A stretch of 64,000 nt of DNA from Pseudomonadota bacterium (GTDB lineage Bacteria; Pseudomonadota; Alphaproteobacteria; Rhizobiales; Rhizobiaceae): NCBI GenBank assembly GCA_020161665.1, contig JAIUPA010000041.1, forward strand, positions 62,001 through 126,000. The letters are read 5' to 3'. Both the position numbers and the translations under genes were made by a program. This document shows positions 1 through 10,927 of the stretch, one piece after another (positions within the stretch are counted from its first letter, which is position 1; each line of letters begins with the position of its first letter). A model generated the notes under the pieces. The model ran no database searches. It was not told the DNA's origin and saw only the letters and a list, made by a program, of their open reading frames with translations.

Positions 1-572
1 CCAGATATACCTATGTCCTGACCTCCGGCGGCATTGGGCCGACCCATGACGACATCACCGCCGATGCCATATCGAAGGCTTTTGGCGTTCCCTGCCTGCA
101 TGACGAAAAGGCCATGGAGCTTCTGGCGGCCATGTATGAACGGCGCGGCATGGAATTTACCGAAACCCGCCAGCGCATGGCCCGCATGCCGCAGGGCGCC
201 GACCATATTCCAAATCCCGTATCCACGGCGCCGGGCTTCATCATCGGCAATGTTTACGTGATGGCCGGCGTTCCGCAGGTGTTTGAAGCGATGATTGATT
301 ACGTCGTGCCGCGCCTTGAACACGGCCAGAAAATGCTGTCGCGCGCCATCGTCTGCCCGTTCGGTGAAGGCGATATCGGCCTGCCGCTCGGGGCCATCCA
401 GAAAGCCCACCCACAAACTTCGATCGGCTCCTATCCGAAATTCAACAACTCAGGCTTTTCAACCGAGCTTGTGGTGCGCGCCCGCGATGAGGCCGCATTG
501 GAGGCTGCCGCCGCCGATATTACAGCCATGATCGAAGCGATTGCCCGCGCCAAAGAAGCCGCATCCGCCTGA
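1..572 (+). CDS. CinA/MoaB-type molybdopterin-binding domain protein (5' truncated)
   Basis: The gene enters from the left edge; its reading frame starts at base 3 and about 190 residues are visible. The segment TSGGIGPTHDD is the hallmark of the MoaB/Mog/CinA molybdopterin-binding fold, in which it helps bind the pterin. It is followed by a region rich in Met, Pro and Gly (RMARMPQGA, then an APGF segment) as in CinA N-terminal domains. The protein ends soon after the fold, at AKEAASA, so it lacks the C-terminal nicotinamide-nucleotide amidase domain of full-length CinA. Stand-alone proteins of this kind are common in rhizobia and are usually labelled competence/damage-inducible protein A-like. 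The family is clear; the biological substrate is not known to me. Confidence 0.85.
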   Translation, partial: RYTYVLTSGGIGPTHDDITADAISKAFGVPCLHDEKAMELLAAMYERRGMEFTETRQRMARMPQGADHIPNPVSTAPGFIIGNVYVMAGVPQVFEAMIDYVVPRLEHGQKMLSRAIVCPFGEGDIGLPLGAIQKAHPQTSIGSYPKFNNSGFSTELVVRARDEAALEAAAADITAMIEAIARAKEAASA

Positions 573-601
573 TTGAAATTTATCAATTTTAGGGCAGCTT
601 G

Positions 602-617
602 CTTGACTGAGGTCAAG
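602..617. promoter_or_regulatory. FNR/FixK-type palindromic operator
   Basis: CTTGAC-TGAG-GTCAAG is a perfect 6+6 inverted repeat with a 4-base spacer. It fits the TTGAC-N4-GTCAA form of Crp/Fnr-family sites (FixK, FnrN, NnrR). The site centre is about 79 bases before the start codon of the universal stress protein. A class II geometry (-41.5) would place the transcription start near base 651 with a short leader. The regulator is an inference. Confidence 0.5.
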
Positions 618-688
618 GTGAGCCGTCTCCGGAAGGGTCAGTGTCACGTTGAAAGCGGGCAAAAACCCTGCGGATGAGGGAGTCCATC

Positions 689-1531
689 ATGACTTACAAA
701 ACCATTCTTGCTGTTCTGGACCGGCCAGCCACGGCTTCGACCATTTCCGACTTCGCCCTTGATTTTGCGGAAGGCTTCGGTGCCCATGTGATCGGCCTGC
801 ACATCGAAAGCGTTCCCTCGCTGCCGATGCTGGCACCCATGGAAGGACCGGACCCGGTCGCCATTGAAGCCATGATTTCGGCGGTGAAGGCCGAGACGGC
901 AGGCATTGAAGCGACCTTCCTGAAGAAGGCATCGCTGGGCACGGCGACCGGCGAATGGCGCAATTTCATCTCGTCCGTTGGCTTCAGTTCGGCGTCTGCC
1001 ATCGACAGTGCCAGAACTTCGGATCTGATCATCGCGGCTCAGGGGGATGGATCGATGCTCTCCGACAACCGTCTGGACATTGAGAGCTTCCTGTTTGACA
1101 GCGGTCGCCCCGTTCTTCTGGTGCCCTATATCGCCAAGGAACCGCACCCGATCAAGCGCGTGCTTCTGGCCTGGAACGGCTCGCGTGAAGCCGCCCGTGC
1201 GGCCTTCGATGCGCTGCCCTTCCTCAAGCAGGCCGAATTCGTCGAGATTTTCTGCGTGAACCCGCCGGAAACACCGACCCAATCGCCCGAAACGGCGGGG
1301 GCTGAAATTGCGGCGACACTGGCCCGCCACGGGGTCAACGCCGTGCTGTCCACGCACCAGACCTTCGGCATGGATGCTTCCGCCGCCATTGAAAACCGGC
1401 TTGCTGAAAACTCCATCGACCTTCTGGTCATGGGAGCCTATGGCCACTCGCGCTGGCGCGAAATGCTCTTTGGCGGCGTCACCCGCACCCTTCTCGAATC
1501 CATGACAGCCCTGACGCTGCTCTCGCGTTAA
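689..1531 (+). CDS. Two-domain universal stress protein (UspA family)
   Basis: The 280-residue protein contains two tandem Usp folds. The C-terminal one carries the ATP-binding signature of ATP-binding Usp proteins, GAYGHSRWREMLFGGVTR (G-x2-G then G-x-V-T-R). The N-terminal copy lacks a clear signature and may be degenerate. An in-frame ATG exists at 674, but ATG 689 (MTYKTILAVL) is preferred because GAGGGAG lies 7-12 bases upstream and homologues start with a short strand of this type. Usp proteins bind ATP or AMP and support survival in stasis or low oxygen. The FNR/FixK-like palindrome upstream suggests oxygen- or nitric-oxide-responsive expression. Confidence 0.9.
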   Translation: MTYKTILAVLDRPATASTISDFALDFAEGFGAHVIGLHIESVPSLPMLAPMEGPDPVAIEAMISAVKAETAGIEATFLKKASLGTATGEWRNFISSVGFSSASAIDSARTSDLIIAAQGDGSMLSDNRLDIESFLFDSGRPVLLVPYIAKEPHPIKRVLLAWNGSREAARAAFDALPFLKQAEFVEIFCVNPPETPTQSPETAGAEIAATLARHGVNAVLSTHQTFGMDASAAIENRLAENSIDLLVMGAYGHSRWREMLFGGVTRTLLESMTALTLLSR

Positions 1532-1634
1532 GAGCATGTCGCGCAAAAGTGGGAATCGGTTTTGCGATAACGACATGGGAAAAGTCCAAGACCTAAAGCG
1601 TGAGAGCGAATTTGAAAAATCGCGACACGCTTTA
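1532..1634. repeat. Intergenic palindromic repeat, two-hairpin type
   Basis: About 100 bases hold two imperfect inverted repeats. In the first, CATGTCG and CGCAAAA are mirrored by TTTTGCG and CGACATG. In the second, AAAGCGTG is mirrored by CACGCTTT. I recognise this pattern as a dispersed intergenic element of many Hyphomicrobiales genomes. No second copy occurs in this window, so its repeated nature rests on recollection. It directly follows the usp stop codon and could also form RNA hairpins. Confidence 0.55.
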
Positions 1635-1687
1635 AGGCGGACAGACACCACGACAGGTTCTTTCGTCTGAATTCAGGTCTGAAATGC

Positions 1688-1714
1688 AAAAAGCCCGGCA
1701 AACGCCGGGCTTTT
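1688..1714 (-). terminator. Rho-independent terminator of alaS
   Basis: The stem GCCCGGC / GCCGGGC with an AAAC loop is flanked by A and T runs. On the minus strand it ends in TTTTT just after the alaS stop codon. The flanking runs could let it act in both directions. Confidence 0.85.
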
Positions 1715-1733
1715 CTCATAATGTGATGTGGCT

Positions 1734-4394
1734 TCAGCCAGCGATGGCTGCGGCCACCGCTTCGATGGCCTCAGCGGCCTTGGAGCCATCCGGACCACCC
1801 GCCTGCGCCATATCCGGACGGCCACCGCCACCCTTGCCACCGAGTGCCACGGAGGCAACGCGCACGAGATCGACAGCGCTCAGGCGTTCGGTCAGATCCG
1901 GCGTCACGGCCACGACCGCGCTTGCCTTGCCATCATCCGAAACGCCAACCAGAACCACCACGCCCGAACCGACGGAGGCCTTGGCGTCATCGGCCAGCCC
2001 CTTGAGATCGCGCGGCTCGACACCCGTCACGGCACGGCCAAGGAAGCGCACGCCGCCCAGATCGCGCACTTCGGACGCCTGATCCCCGGAACCGCCCCCG
2101 AGCGCCAGCTTGCGCTTGGCATCGGACAGTTCCTTTTCCAGCTTCTTGCGTTCATCGAGCAGCGATTCAACACGCGAAAGCACATCGCCCGGCTGCACCT
2201 TCAGAACGCCTGCCAGCGTCTTCACGCGCTCATCCTGCTCCGCGAGATAGGCAAGCGCGCCCTCGCCGGTCACAGCTTCAACGCGGCGAACGCCAGCCCC
2301 CACAGCACTTTCCGACAGAACGCGGATCATGCCGATTTCACCCGTGGCATGCACATGCGTGCCGCCGCAAAGCTCGATCGAATAGGGCTTTCCCGCCTTC
2401 GGCCCTTCAAGGGCCGTGCCCATAGACACAACGCGCACTTCGTCGCCGTATTTTTCACCGAAGAGCGCCATTGCGCCTTCGGCAATCGCATCGTCAACGC
2501 TCATCAGGCGCGTCGTGACCGCAGAGTTCTGCAGCACGATGGCATTGGCCATCTCCTCGACACGCTTCAACTCCTCCGCCGACATGGGCTTCGGGTGGGA
2601 CACGTCAAAGCGCAAACGCTCGGGCGCAACCAGCGATCCCTTCTGGGCCACATGCGTGCCCAGCACTTCGCGAAGCGCTTCGTGCAGAAGGTGCGTGGCC
2701 GAATGGTTGGAGCGCAGGCGGGAACGACGGGCATGATCCACGGTCAAGGCCACGGCTTCGCCCACCTTGATGCTGCCCTTGGCAACGGTGGCGCGGTGCA
2801 CGAAAAGCCCCTCGCCCTTCTTCTGCGTATCGGATACCACGAGCGTCGCCGTATCCGTTTCGATCACACCGGCGTCGCCCATCTGGCCACCCGACTCTCC
2901 GTAGAACGGCGTCTGGTTGACGACCACCTGCACTTCATCGCCCGCGTTGGCTGCATCAACCGATGCACCATCCCGCACAAGCGCCTGAAGCACGCCTTCG
3001 GCGGTTTCGGTATCGTAGCCAAGGAATTCGGTGGCGCCGTGCTTTTCCTTCAGTTCGAACCAGATGGTCTCGGTGGCCTTTTCGCCCGAACCGGCCCAGT
3101 GCGAGCGGGCTTCGGCCTTCTGGCGCTCCATCGCATCCGTGAAGCTCGAAATATCAACGCCAATCCCACGGGCGCGAAGCGCATCCTGCGTCAGATCAAG
3201 CGGGAAACCATAGGTGTCGTAAAGCTTGAAAGCCGTCTCGCCGTCGAGGCTGTCGCCCTTGGAAAGGTTGACCGTCGCGTCATTGAGAAGCGAAAGACCG
3301 CGTTCCAGCGTCTTGCGAAAACGGGTTTCTTCAAGCTTCAGCGTCTCGGTGATCAGTGCTTCGGCGCGCACCAGTTCCGGATAGGCGCGGCCCATCTGCT
3401 GAATCAGCGCCGGCAGCAGCTTCCACAGCAGCGGATCACGGGCACCGAGCAGTTCGGCGTGACGCATCGCGCGGCGCATGATGCGGCGAAGCACATAGCC
3501 ACGGCCTTCGTTCGACGGCAGAACGCCATCGGCAATCAGGAAGGCGGAGGAGCGAAGATGGTCGGCGATGACGCGGTGGCTGGCGCGACGCTCACCCACG
3601 GCAGGAACACCCGTTGCCTCGACAGACGCGGCAATCAACGCCTTGAAGAGGTCGATATCATAATTGTCGTGCTGGCCCTGCAGAAGGGCCGCTACGCGCT
3701 CAAGCCCCATGCCGGTATCGATGGACGGACGCGGCAGGTTGATGCGCTCATCCTTCGTCACCTGCTCATACTGCATGAAGACGAGGTTCCAGATTTCGAT
3801 GAAACGGTCGCCGTCTTCGTCGGCAGAACCCGGAGGGCCACCCCAGATATGATCACCGTGATCATAGAAGATTTCCGAGCACGGACCGCACGGGCCGGTG
3901 TCGCCCATCGCCCAGAAGTTATCGCTCGTCGCAATGCGAATGATGCGATCATCCGAAAGACCGGCAATCTTCTTCCACAGACCGAAAGCTTCGTCGTCAT
4001 TGTGGTACACGGTCACCAGAAGGCGCTTGGCATCAATGCCGAATTCCTTGGTGATCAGGTTCCAGGCCAGTTCAATGGCGTTTGCCTTGAAATAGTCGCC
4101 AAACGAGAAATTGCCGAGCATTTCGAAGAAGGTGTGGTGGCGGGCCGTATAACCCACATTGTCGAGGTCGTTATGCTTGCCACCGGCACGCACGCACTTC
4201 TGCGCCGTCGCGGCCGTCGAATAGGGGCGTTGCTCAAGGCCGGTAAACACGTTCTTGAACTGCACCATTCCGGCATTGGTGAACATCAGTGTCGGGTCGT
4301 TGCGCGGCACCAGCGGACTGGAGGAAACAACCTCATGCCCGTTCTTCTTGAAATAGTCGAGGAAGGTCGACCGGATCTCGTTTACACCGCTCAT
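1734..4394 (-). CDS. alaS: Alanyl-tRNA synthetase
   Basis: Charges tRNA-Ala with alanine in the cytoplasm and clears mischarged Ser/Gly-tRNA-Ala. The 886-residue length is normal for bacterial AlaS. The catalytic core shows [17 protein letters not shown] and [14 protein letters not shown]. The editing domain has the zinc-binding HSATH motif near residue 562 and CGGTH near residue 672. A DHHA1-type C-terminal domain with a coiled segment ([16 protein letters not shown]) follows. The frame stays open upstream to 4484, but ATG 4394 ([15 protein letters not shown]) matches the family start and has AAGGGCG ahead of it. It lies downstream of recA on the same strand, an order seen in many alphaproteobacteria, with a terminator between the two. 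Confidence 0.98.
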   Translation of the reverse strand: MSGVNEIRSTFLDYFKKNGHEVVSSSPLVPRNDPTLMFTNAGMVQFKNVFTGLEQRPYSTAATAQKCVRAGGKHNDLDNVGYTARHHTFFEMLGNFSFGDYFKANAIELAWNLITKEFGIDAKRLLVTVYHNDDEAFGLWKKIAGLSDDRIIRIATSDNFWAMGDTGPCGPCSEIFYDHGDHIWGGPPGSADEDGDRFIEIWNLVFMQYEQVTKDERINLPRPSIDTGMGLERVAALLQGQHDNYDIDLFKALIAASVEATGVPAVGERRASHRVIADHLRSSAFLIADGVLPSNEGRGYVLRRIMRRAMRHAELLGARDPLLWKLLPALIQQMGRAYPELVRAEALITETLKLEETRFRKTLERGLSLLNDATVNLSKGDSLDGETAFKLYDTYGFPLDLTQDALRARGIGVDISSFTDAMERQKAEARSHWAGSGEKATETIWFELKEKHGATEFLGYDTETAEGVLQALVRDGASVDAANAGDEVQVVVNQTPFYGESGGQMGDAGVIETDTATLVVSDTQKKGEGLFVHRATVAKGSIKVGEAVALTVDHARRSRLRSNHSATHLLHEALREVLGTHVAQKGSLVAPERLRFDVSHPKPMSAEELKRVEEMANAIVLQNSAVTTRLMSVDDAIAEGAMALFGEKYGDEVRVVSMGTALEGPKAGKPYSIELCGGTHVHATGEIGMIRVLSESAVGAGVRRVEAVTGEGALAYLAEQDERVKTLAGVLKVQPGDVLSRVESLLDERKKLEKELSDAKRKLALGGGSGDQASEVRDLGGVRFLGRAVTGVEPRDLKGLADDAKASVGSGVVVLVGVSDDGKASAVVAVTPDLTERLSAVDLVRVASVALGGKGGGGRPDMAQAGGPDGSKAAEAIEAVAAAIAG

Positions 4395-4486
4395 GCTACG
4401 CCCTTCATTCGCCGCCTCAAGCGGCATACATTTCGGAAACCAAAGGCTTTTATCGCCGGGGCTTTGCCCTGTCCAGCCGGACAAAG

Positions 4487-4519
4487 AAAAACCGGCCCTA
4501 TCTCACGATACGACCGGTC
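4487..4519 (-). terminator. Terminator between recA and alaS
   Basis: On the minus strand ACCGGTC pairs with GGCCGGT (one G-T pair) and is followed by TTTTT. It sits just past the recA stop codon, so recA probably ends here and alaS has its own promoter or relies on read-through. Confidence 0.75.
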
Positions 4520-4550
4520 TTATTTTCACAATAATCTCGAAAATCGAGAA

Positions 4551-5639
<1,089 letters not shown>

Positions 5640-5706
5640 TTTCCCACCTTTAGGTTATTGAAGGCGTTGAGGCAATCAATCCGCCGATGGGATGTTTGTA
5701 CACATT

Positions 5707-5723
5707 TTGTTCTCATATTGCAA
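5707..5723. promoter_or_regulatory. LexA (SOS) box of recA
   Basis: TTG-TTCTCATATTG-CAA is an exact TTG-N11-CAA, the element described for rhizobial recA. It also contains GTTC, one half of the alphaproteobacterial GTTC-N7-GTTC box. It sits 68 bases upstream of the recA start codon. Confidence 0.75.
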
Positions 5724-5854
5724 TACCCATTCAAGGTATTGAAAATAAAATGTAATCATGTGAGTGTTCTTTTTATGTTTTTCTGGATCGCCTTAAACGC
5801 GATGATCCCTGAAAACCATATGGAACAGCGAATCGGAAAGGCAAGGAAATCGGC

Positions 5855-6814
5855 ATGGATCAGCTCGCAGGCGCGCCCCGAATTCTCGTGCTGGGCGGCG
5901 CGCATATGGACCATCGCGGAACGATCCACGGCCCGACGGTTCCCGCCGCGTCCAACCCCGGTCACTTTGCCCATGAACCCGGCGGCGGCGGGTTCAATGC
6001 GGCCCGCAATCTCGCAGCCCTTGGCCATGCCGTTCGCATGATTTCACCGCGCGGCGGTGATGCGGATGGCGAGACCGTCGCTGCGGCAGCCCTCGCCGCA
6101 GGGGTCGTGGACCACCCGTTTGTTTATCTCGACCGCCGCACCCCCGGCTATACGGCGATCCTGTCCGAAACGGGTGATCTTGTCATCGCGCTCGCAGATA
6201 TGGATCTCTATCGCCTCTTCACGCCGCGCCGCCTTCTGGCGCGCACGGTGCGCGCTGATCTCGATTGGGCAAGCCATATTCTGTGCGACGCCAACCTTCC
6301 GGAAGGAACGATCGAGGCGCTGGCACATCGTGCCCGCGACATGGGAAAGCCGCTGGCAGGTATCGCCATTTCACCGGCCAAGGTCTTGCGCTTTCGCCGC
6401 GCCGTTTCTGGCCTCGATTTCCTGTTCATGAATGGCGCGGAAGCCGCCGCCTTCAGCGGCCGGGAGGCAACGAACGCCGCCGATTGGCCCGCAATTCTTC
6501 GTGATTGCGGCCTGAAAGGCGGCGCGATTACACAAGGTGGGCGCGATATCATCGCTTTTGACGAAACCCATTCCCTCGCGCTGACACCACCGCCGGTGGG
6601 AACCGTCGTCGATGTCACCGGCGCAGGCGATGCCTTTGCCGCCGCAACACTTTCAGCACTGGCGGGCGGCACCCCCCTCCCGCAGGCCATACGCCAAGGC
6701 GCGGCCCTGGCCTCCCTCACTGTCAGTTCTTCCCATGCCGTGATCGCCGAGACGATGAAAGATGTGCTTGTGACGTTGGTCGGGCTTGTCGATCAGCCTC
6801 GCAATCTGGCATGA
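5855..6814 (+). CDS. psuK: PfkB-family kinase, probable pseudouridine kinase
   Basis: A ribokinase/PfkB sugar kinase of 319 residues. The first PfkB signature is at GGGGFNAARNLAALG (residues 43-57). The second is DVTGAGDAF (253-261), with D259 as the expected catalytic base. PfkB kinases phosphorylate many sugars and nucleosides, so sequence alone does not fix the substrate. The next gene, 33 bases downstream on the same strand, encodes a PsuG glycosidase. That makes pseudouridine the likely substrate: PsuK would make pseudouridine 5'-phosphate for PsuG to cleave. The RBS AAGGAA stands 6 bases before ATG 5855. Confidence 0.85.
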   Translation: MDQLAGAPRILVLGGAHMDHRGTIHGPTVPAASNPGHFAHEPGGGGFNAARNLAALGHAVRMISPRGGDADGETVAAAALAAGVVDHPFVYLDRRTPGYTAILSETGDLVIALADMDLYRLFTPRRLLARTVRADLDWASHILCDANLPEGTIEALAHRARDMGKPLAGIAISPAKVLRFRRAVSGLDFLFMNGAEAAAFSGREATNAADWPAILRDCGLKGGAITQGGRDIIAFDETHSLALTPPPVGTVVDVTGAGDAFAAATLSALAGGTPLPQAIRQGAALASLTVSSSHAVIAETMKDVLVTLVGLVDQPRNLA

Positions 6815-6847
6815 ACGGGATCAGCTCAGCGCAGCGAAAGACCGGAC

Positions 6848-7777
6848 ATGACCAGAGCCATTTCACCGCTTCTTCCCATCTTCTATTCCCGCGAAGTCGC
6901 AGCGGCCAAAAGCCGGGGTGCGCCTCTGGTCGCGCTGGAATCGACCATCATCACCCACGGCATGCCCTATCCCGGCAATCTGGAAATGGCGCTGAGCGTG
7001 GAAAACATCGTGCGCTCGCAAGGTGCCGTGCCCGCCACCATCGCCGTTCTGGATGGCAACCTGCATATCGGGCTTGAAGAAGCCGAGATCGAGCGGTTGG
7101 CACAGACGCAAGGCGCGATGAAACTGTCGCGCGCCGATCTGGCTTTTGCAATTGCCGAACGTCGCACCGGGGCGACCACCGTGGCCGCCACCATGATTGC
7201 CGCCGCCCGCGCCGGCATCAAGGTATTTGCCACCGGCGGCATTGGCGGTGTTCATCGCGGCGCGGAAGAAAGCTTTGATATTTCAGCGGATTTGCAGGAA
7301 CTGGGGCGCACTGCGGTCGCCGTGGTCTGCGCAGGCGCCAAGGCCATTCTTGATATCCCGAAGACGCTCGAAGTCCTGGAAACGCAGGGCGTTCCGGTCG
7401 TCACCTATGGCGCCACCGAGTTCCCGGCGTTCTGGTCGCGGTCTTCCGGCCTGCAAAGCCCGCTGGTGCTCGACAGCCCGGCGGCCATTGCCAATTTCCA
7501 GCGCGTTCGCAACCAGCTTGGCCTTGAAGGCGGCATGCTGATTGCCAACCCCGTGCCGGAAGAAGATGAAATCCCGCGCGAGGAAATGGAAATCTATATT
7601 GGCCGCGCGCTCGCCAATGCCGAACGGGAAGAAGTGACCGGCAAGGCCGTGACGCCCTTCCTGCTGGATGCGATTTTCCACCTGACCCATGGCCGCAGCC
7701 TCAAGACCAACATCGCGCTGGTGCAGAACAATGCCCGGCTTGCAGCCGCGATTGCCGTGGCCATGGCCGAAGGCTGA
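6848..7777 (+). CDS. psuG: Pseudouridine-5'-phosphate glycosidase
   Basis: Breaks the C-glycosidic bond of pseudouridine 5'-phosphate to uracil and ribose 5-phosphate, allowing salvage of RNA breakdown products. The 309-residue length is standard for the YeiN/PsuG family. Family landmarks are ALESTIITHGMPYPGN (E31), the ATGGIGGVHRGAE loop, D148 and the lysine in VVCAGAKAILDI (K165), which correspond to the E31, D149 and K166 active site described for the E. coli enzyme. It forms a two-gene operon with the kinase upstream. Ribose 5-phosphate produced here could feed the pentose phosphate pathway, which in this window is also represented by rpiA. Confidence 0.95.
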   Translation: MTRAISPLLPIFYSREVAAAKSRGAPLVALESTIITHGMPYPGNLEMALSVENIVRSQGAVPATIAVLDGNLHIGLEEAEIERLAQTQGAMKLSRADLAFAIAERRTGATTVAATMIAAARAGIKVFATGGIGGVHRGAEESFDISADLQELGRTAVAVVCAGAKAILDIPKTLEVLETQGVPVVTYGATEFPAFWSRSSGLQSPLVLDSPAAIANFQRVRNQLGLEGGMLIANPVPEEDEIPREEMEIYIGRALANAEREEVTGKAVTPFLLDAIFHLTHGRSLKTNIALVQNNARLAAAIAVAMAEG

Positions 7778-7795
7778 AACAGGCTACCGCGCAAA

Positions 7796-7820
7796 CAAAA
7801 AGCCCGGCCATAAGCCGGGC
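7796..7820 (-). terminator. Terminator-like hairpin downstream of psuG
   Basis: GCCCGGC-loop-GCCGGGC has its T run on the minus strand (TTTTTG). It is therefore oriented to stop transcription leaving cckA leftward, or antisense transcription into psuG. On the plus strand the T run is missing. Confidence 0.6.
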
Positions 7821-7853
7821 AGATGTTGATGACAAACCCTGCTTCATCCACCT

Positions 7854-7928
7854 CCGTCATCCTCGGGCTTGACCCGAGGATCCATGATTTCAATGAGTTA
7901 TGGATGGTCGGGTCAAGCCCGACCATGA
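7854..7928. repeat. Nested palindromic intergenic element
   Basis: Two hairpins, CCTCGGG-CTTGA-CCCGAGG and GGTCGGG-TCAAG-CCCGACC, are mirror-placed inside an outer GTCAT...ATGAC inverted repeat. Such elements (GGGCTTGACCC cores) are common between genes in rhizobia and related genera. Only this copy is present in the window. Confidence 0.6.
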
Positions 7929-8007
7929 CGAAGAGAGAGGTTGTCGACCTTTGTCCGTTATCTGATCCGGCCCATTTTTAGGGAGGGGCCGATCAAGAAT
8001 CTAGACT

Positions 8008-10668
8008 TCAGCCTTCGCTGTCGAGCATTTCGCGAACGGCTACCGCCAGTTGCTTCAGCGAGAAGGGCTTTGGCAGGAAGCCGAACTTGGCATCGGCAGG
8101 CAGGTTCTTGGCAAAGGCGTCCTCAGCATAACCGGACACGAAGATAAACTTCAGCTCCGGCCAGCGCTTGCGAATTTCGCCCAGCAGCGTCGGCCCGTCC
8201 ATTTCCGGCATCACCACGTCGGAAACGACCACATCCACCTTGCCGTCCAGCTCATCCATGATGTCGAGCGCCTCAACGCCCGATCCGGCCTCATGAACCG
8301 TATAACCGCGCGTTTCCAGCATGCGTTTGCCACCGCGGCGCACGGCCTCCTCATCCTCGACAAGCAGAACGACGGCCGAATTGCCGGTCAGGTCCAGCGG
8401 TTCGGACTCTGCCGCCTGGCCGAGAACGCGGCTCGTCTTTTCCGGCTGCGCGGAAGAGACGCCCGACTCATGCGAAAGAGCGGAAGACGCGTTCACGGCG
8501 CTGCGCGGCGCATGTTCCGGCACCGGCTCCGCCGTATGACGCGGCAGGAAGATACGGAAGGTCGTGCCCTTGCCCACTTCCGATTCCGGATGGATGTAGC
8601 CGCCGGATTGCTTGACGATGCCGTAGACCATCGCAAGCCCCAGACCCGTGCCCTTGCCGACTTCCTTCGTGGTGAAGAACGGCTCGAAAATCTTGTCCAT
8701 GATTTCAGGCGCGATGCCGGTGCCGGTATCCACCACCTCGATCATCACCAGATCTTCGCGCGGAAGGTCGGCATAGTTGAAGCTTGCCACCTCAGAGGCG
8801 CCGACATTGCGGGTCTTGAGCGTGATCCTGCCACCACTCGGCATCGCGTCGCGTGCATTGACGCAGAGGTTGATCAGCACCTGTTCGAACTGCGAAAGGT
8901 CGGTCTTCACCGGCCAGAGATCACGCCCGTAATCGACATCAAGTTTGACATTGGTGCCGGAAATCAGCCGCTCGACCAGCATGCGCAGGTCGCCCACCAC
9001 ATCGGTCATATTGAGCACGACGGGGCGCATGGTCTGCTTGCGCGAGAAGGCCAGCAACTGGCGCACCAGAACCGCGGCGCGGTTGGCATTGCGCTTGATT
9101 TCCATAAGATCGGCGAAACTCGCATCCGAAGGCCGCGCCTGCAGCAGCAGGTGGTCGGAAGACAGGAGAATGGCCGTCAGCACATTGTTGAAGTCGTGCG
9201 CGATACCACCGGCAAGCGTGCCCACGGCATTCATCTTCTGGGTCTGCGCCATGCGGGTTTCGAGCGCCTTCTGCTCGGTCACCTCAACCGCATAGATGAT
9301 AGCCGCCTCTTCCGGTGCCTCGTCGCTCTGGTCGATCACCGCATTGACGTAATAGCGGAAATGCCGCGTCTCGTCGGCCGGATGGCGGCAGTCGAAGGGC
9401 GCGATATCGCTCTGCCGGTCGCGGGCAGCGGCAAGCGCCGTCGCCATCATCGGCCGTTCCGCCTCGGGGATCAGGCGCTGGAAGCTCACGCCGCCTTCGA
9501 TGTCGTCACGCGAGACAGCACCCGAAAACAGCTTGAGGAACGGCGCATTGGTCTTGAGAATACGGCCTGCCCCATCGACAGACGCAATCGCCATCGGCGT
9601 GTTGTTGAAGAAGCGCGTAAAGCGCATCGCCGCCAGCGTATCATCCGATGCGCCATCGGCTTCCGCGCGGCGTGACAGAACGACCGTACGGCTTTCACCC
9701 GGCGCACCGTCACGCGCCGCACTGACCTGATGCACAAGGCGCACCGGCAGGCTCTGCCCGTTGGACCGACGAAAATCGAGGTCGAGAATTTCGGTCCGGT
9801 TGGCACCCGGCTCCGCCTGCACCGACTGGATCAGCGCCATGCCCTCGCCCGCCACGAAATCGGCGATCGAAAGAGAACCCGGCACAAATTTGGTGAGGTC
9901 CGTCGAAAGCCATTCGGCAAGCGTGGCGTTGATATAGAAGACCTCGCCCTTGCGACCCGCAGAGAAGAAGCCGACGGGCGCGTGGTCGAGATAGTCGATG
10001 GCGTTCTGCAATTCCTTGAAGAAGCGCTCCTGCTCCTCACGCTCGCGCGTCACATCACAGACCTGCCACACCTGAAGGGCCGGAACACCACCAGCCTGCG
10101 CCGTCAGAAGCCGCGCCTTGAGACGATACCAATGGGCGTTCGCCGGATTGTCCGGCGCGCCGCTCAGACCCTTGATCAGGCGGAACTCTTCCTCGCCATC
10201 GCGTCCCTCGCGAAGACCATTGGTCAGGCGGTAAAGAACCTCGGTCGCCTCACGGCTGCGGGAAAGATGCGCTTCGAGCGCACGCACTTCCGTCGCCTTG
10301 TGCGCGCCGGTCAACTCGCCATAGGCGGCATTGGCAAAAACGATGCGTCCCGCTTCATCGGTGATGATGATCCCGTCCGGATGCGTCGCCATGAAGCGGC
10401 GCGCCAGCTCATCCGGCTCGGAGCCGGGCATGACCTGCACAAAGCCGATCAGCGACGAAACGAGGAAGAAAATCCCGACCATGGCCAGAACGCCAAGAAT
10501 CCCTAGCGCAATCTCATGATCCAGCTGATTGCGGAAGATGATGAAGGCGGCTGCAGCGGCGGCCAGAACCACCGCCAGAAAGAGAATGCGCATGATCATT
10601 CCGGACGTGCGAACGCCCCGATCCACGAGCGGCGCAACTTCGTCACCGGCTTGCCGCATACCCGTCAT
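8008..10668 (-). CDS. cckA: Hybrid sensor histidine kinase CckA
   Basis: Membrane hybrid kinase of 886 residues that starts the CckA-ChpT-CtrA phosphorelay. Two transmembrane helices lie at about 26-46 and 53-77. PAS-like sensor regions follow. The HisKA box [15 protein letters not shown] has its phospho-accepting His near 491. The HATPase shows [21 protein letters not shown] and [15 protein letters not shown]. The C-terminal receiver contains [14 protein letters not shown] and [12 protein letters not shown], with phospho-Asp near 817. Two TM helices, PAS region, HDFNN-type H-box and a fused receiver are the CckA architecture. AAGGGG stands 5 bases before ATG 10668. CtrA-type sites occur elsewhere in this window, at hpt/gpr and usg. 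Confidence 0.93.
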   Translation of the reverse strand: MTGMRQAGDEVAPLVDRGVRTSGMIMRILFLAVVLAAAAAAFIIFRNQLDHEIALGILGVLAMVGIFFLVSSLIGFVQVMPGSEPDELARRFMATHPDGIIITDEAGRIVFANAAYGELTGAHKATEVRALEAHLSRSREATEVLYRLTNGLREGRDGEEEFRLIKGLSGAPDNPANAHWYRLKARLLTAQAGGVPALQVWQVCDVTREREEQERFFKELQNAIDYLDHAPVGFFSAGRKGEVFYINATLAEWLSTDLTKFVPGSLSIADFVAGEGMALIQSVQAEPGANRTEILDLDFRRSNGQSLPVRLVHQVSAARDGAPGESRTVVLSRRAEADGASDDTLAAMRFTRFFNNTPMAIASVDGAGRILKTNAPFLKLFSGAVSRDDIEGGVSFQRLIPEAERPMMATALAAARDRQSDIAPFDCRHPADETRHFRYYVNAVIDQSDEAPEEAAIIYAVEVTEQKALETRMAQTQKMNAVGTLAGGIAHDFNNVLTAILLSSDHLLLQARPSDASFADLMEIKRNANRAAVLVRQLLAFSRKQTMRPVVLNMTDVVGDLRMLVERLISGTNVKLDVDYGRDLWPVKTDLSQFEQVLINLCVNARDAMPSGGRITLKTRNVGASEVASFNYADLPREDLVMIEVVDTGTGIAPEIMDKIFEPFFTTKEVGKGTGLGLAMVYGIVKQSGGYIHPESEVGKGTTFRIFLPRHTAEPVPEHAPRSAVNASSALSHESGVSSAQPEKTSRVLGQAAESEPLDLTGNSAVVLLVEDEEAVRRGGKRMLETRGYTVHEAGSGVEALDIMDELDGKVDVVVSDVVMPEMDGPTLLGEIRKRWPELKFIFVSGYAEDAFAKNLPADAKFGFLPKPFSLKQLAVAVREMLDSEG

Positions 10669-10927
10669 CGCACCCCTTCAAGCTTCCCGGCTCAAAAGCC
10701 GTAGCCACCGGCCAGCCCCAGGCGGGCGACCATCACCATGGAATCATTCCCATCGACTCACTGTTTAGCAATTTGCAGCGCAAGCCAAAAGCATAAGCCA
10801 ACACTTCGCACAGAGCCTATGCACAGGCAATTGCCGCAACGCGAAACAATGCAACGTCGGGCCTGCTTGCAACACGCATCGAAAAGGCGTTTCCTGACCG
10901 GAATCAGTCACGAAAAGGCAAAAGGGC

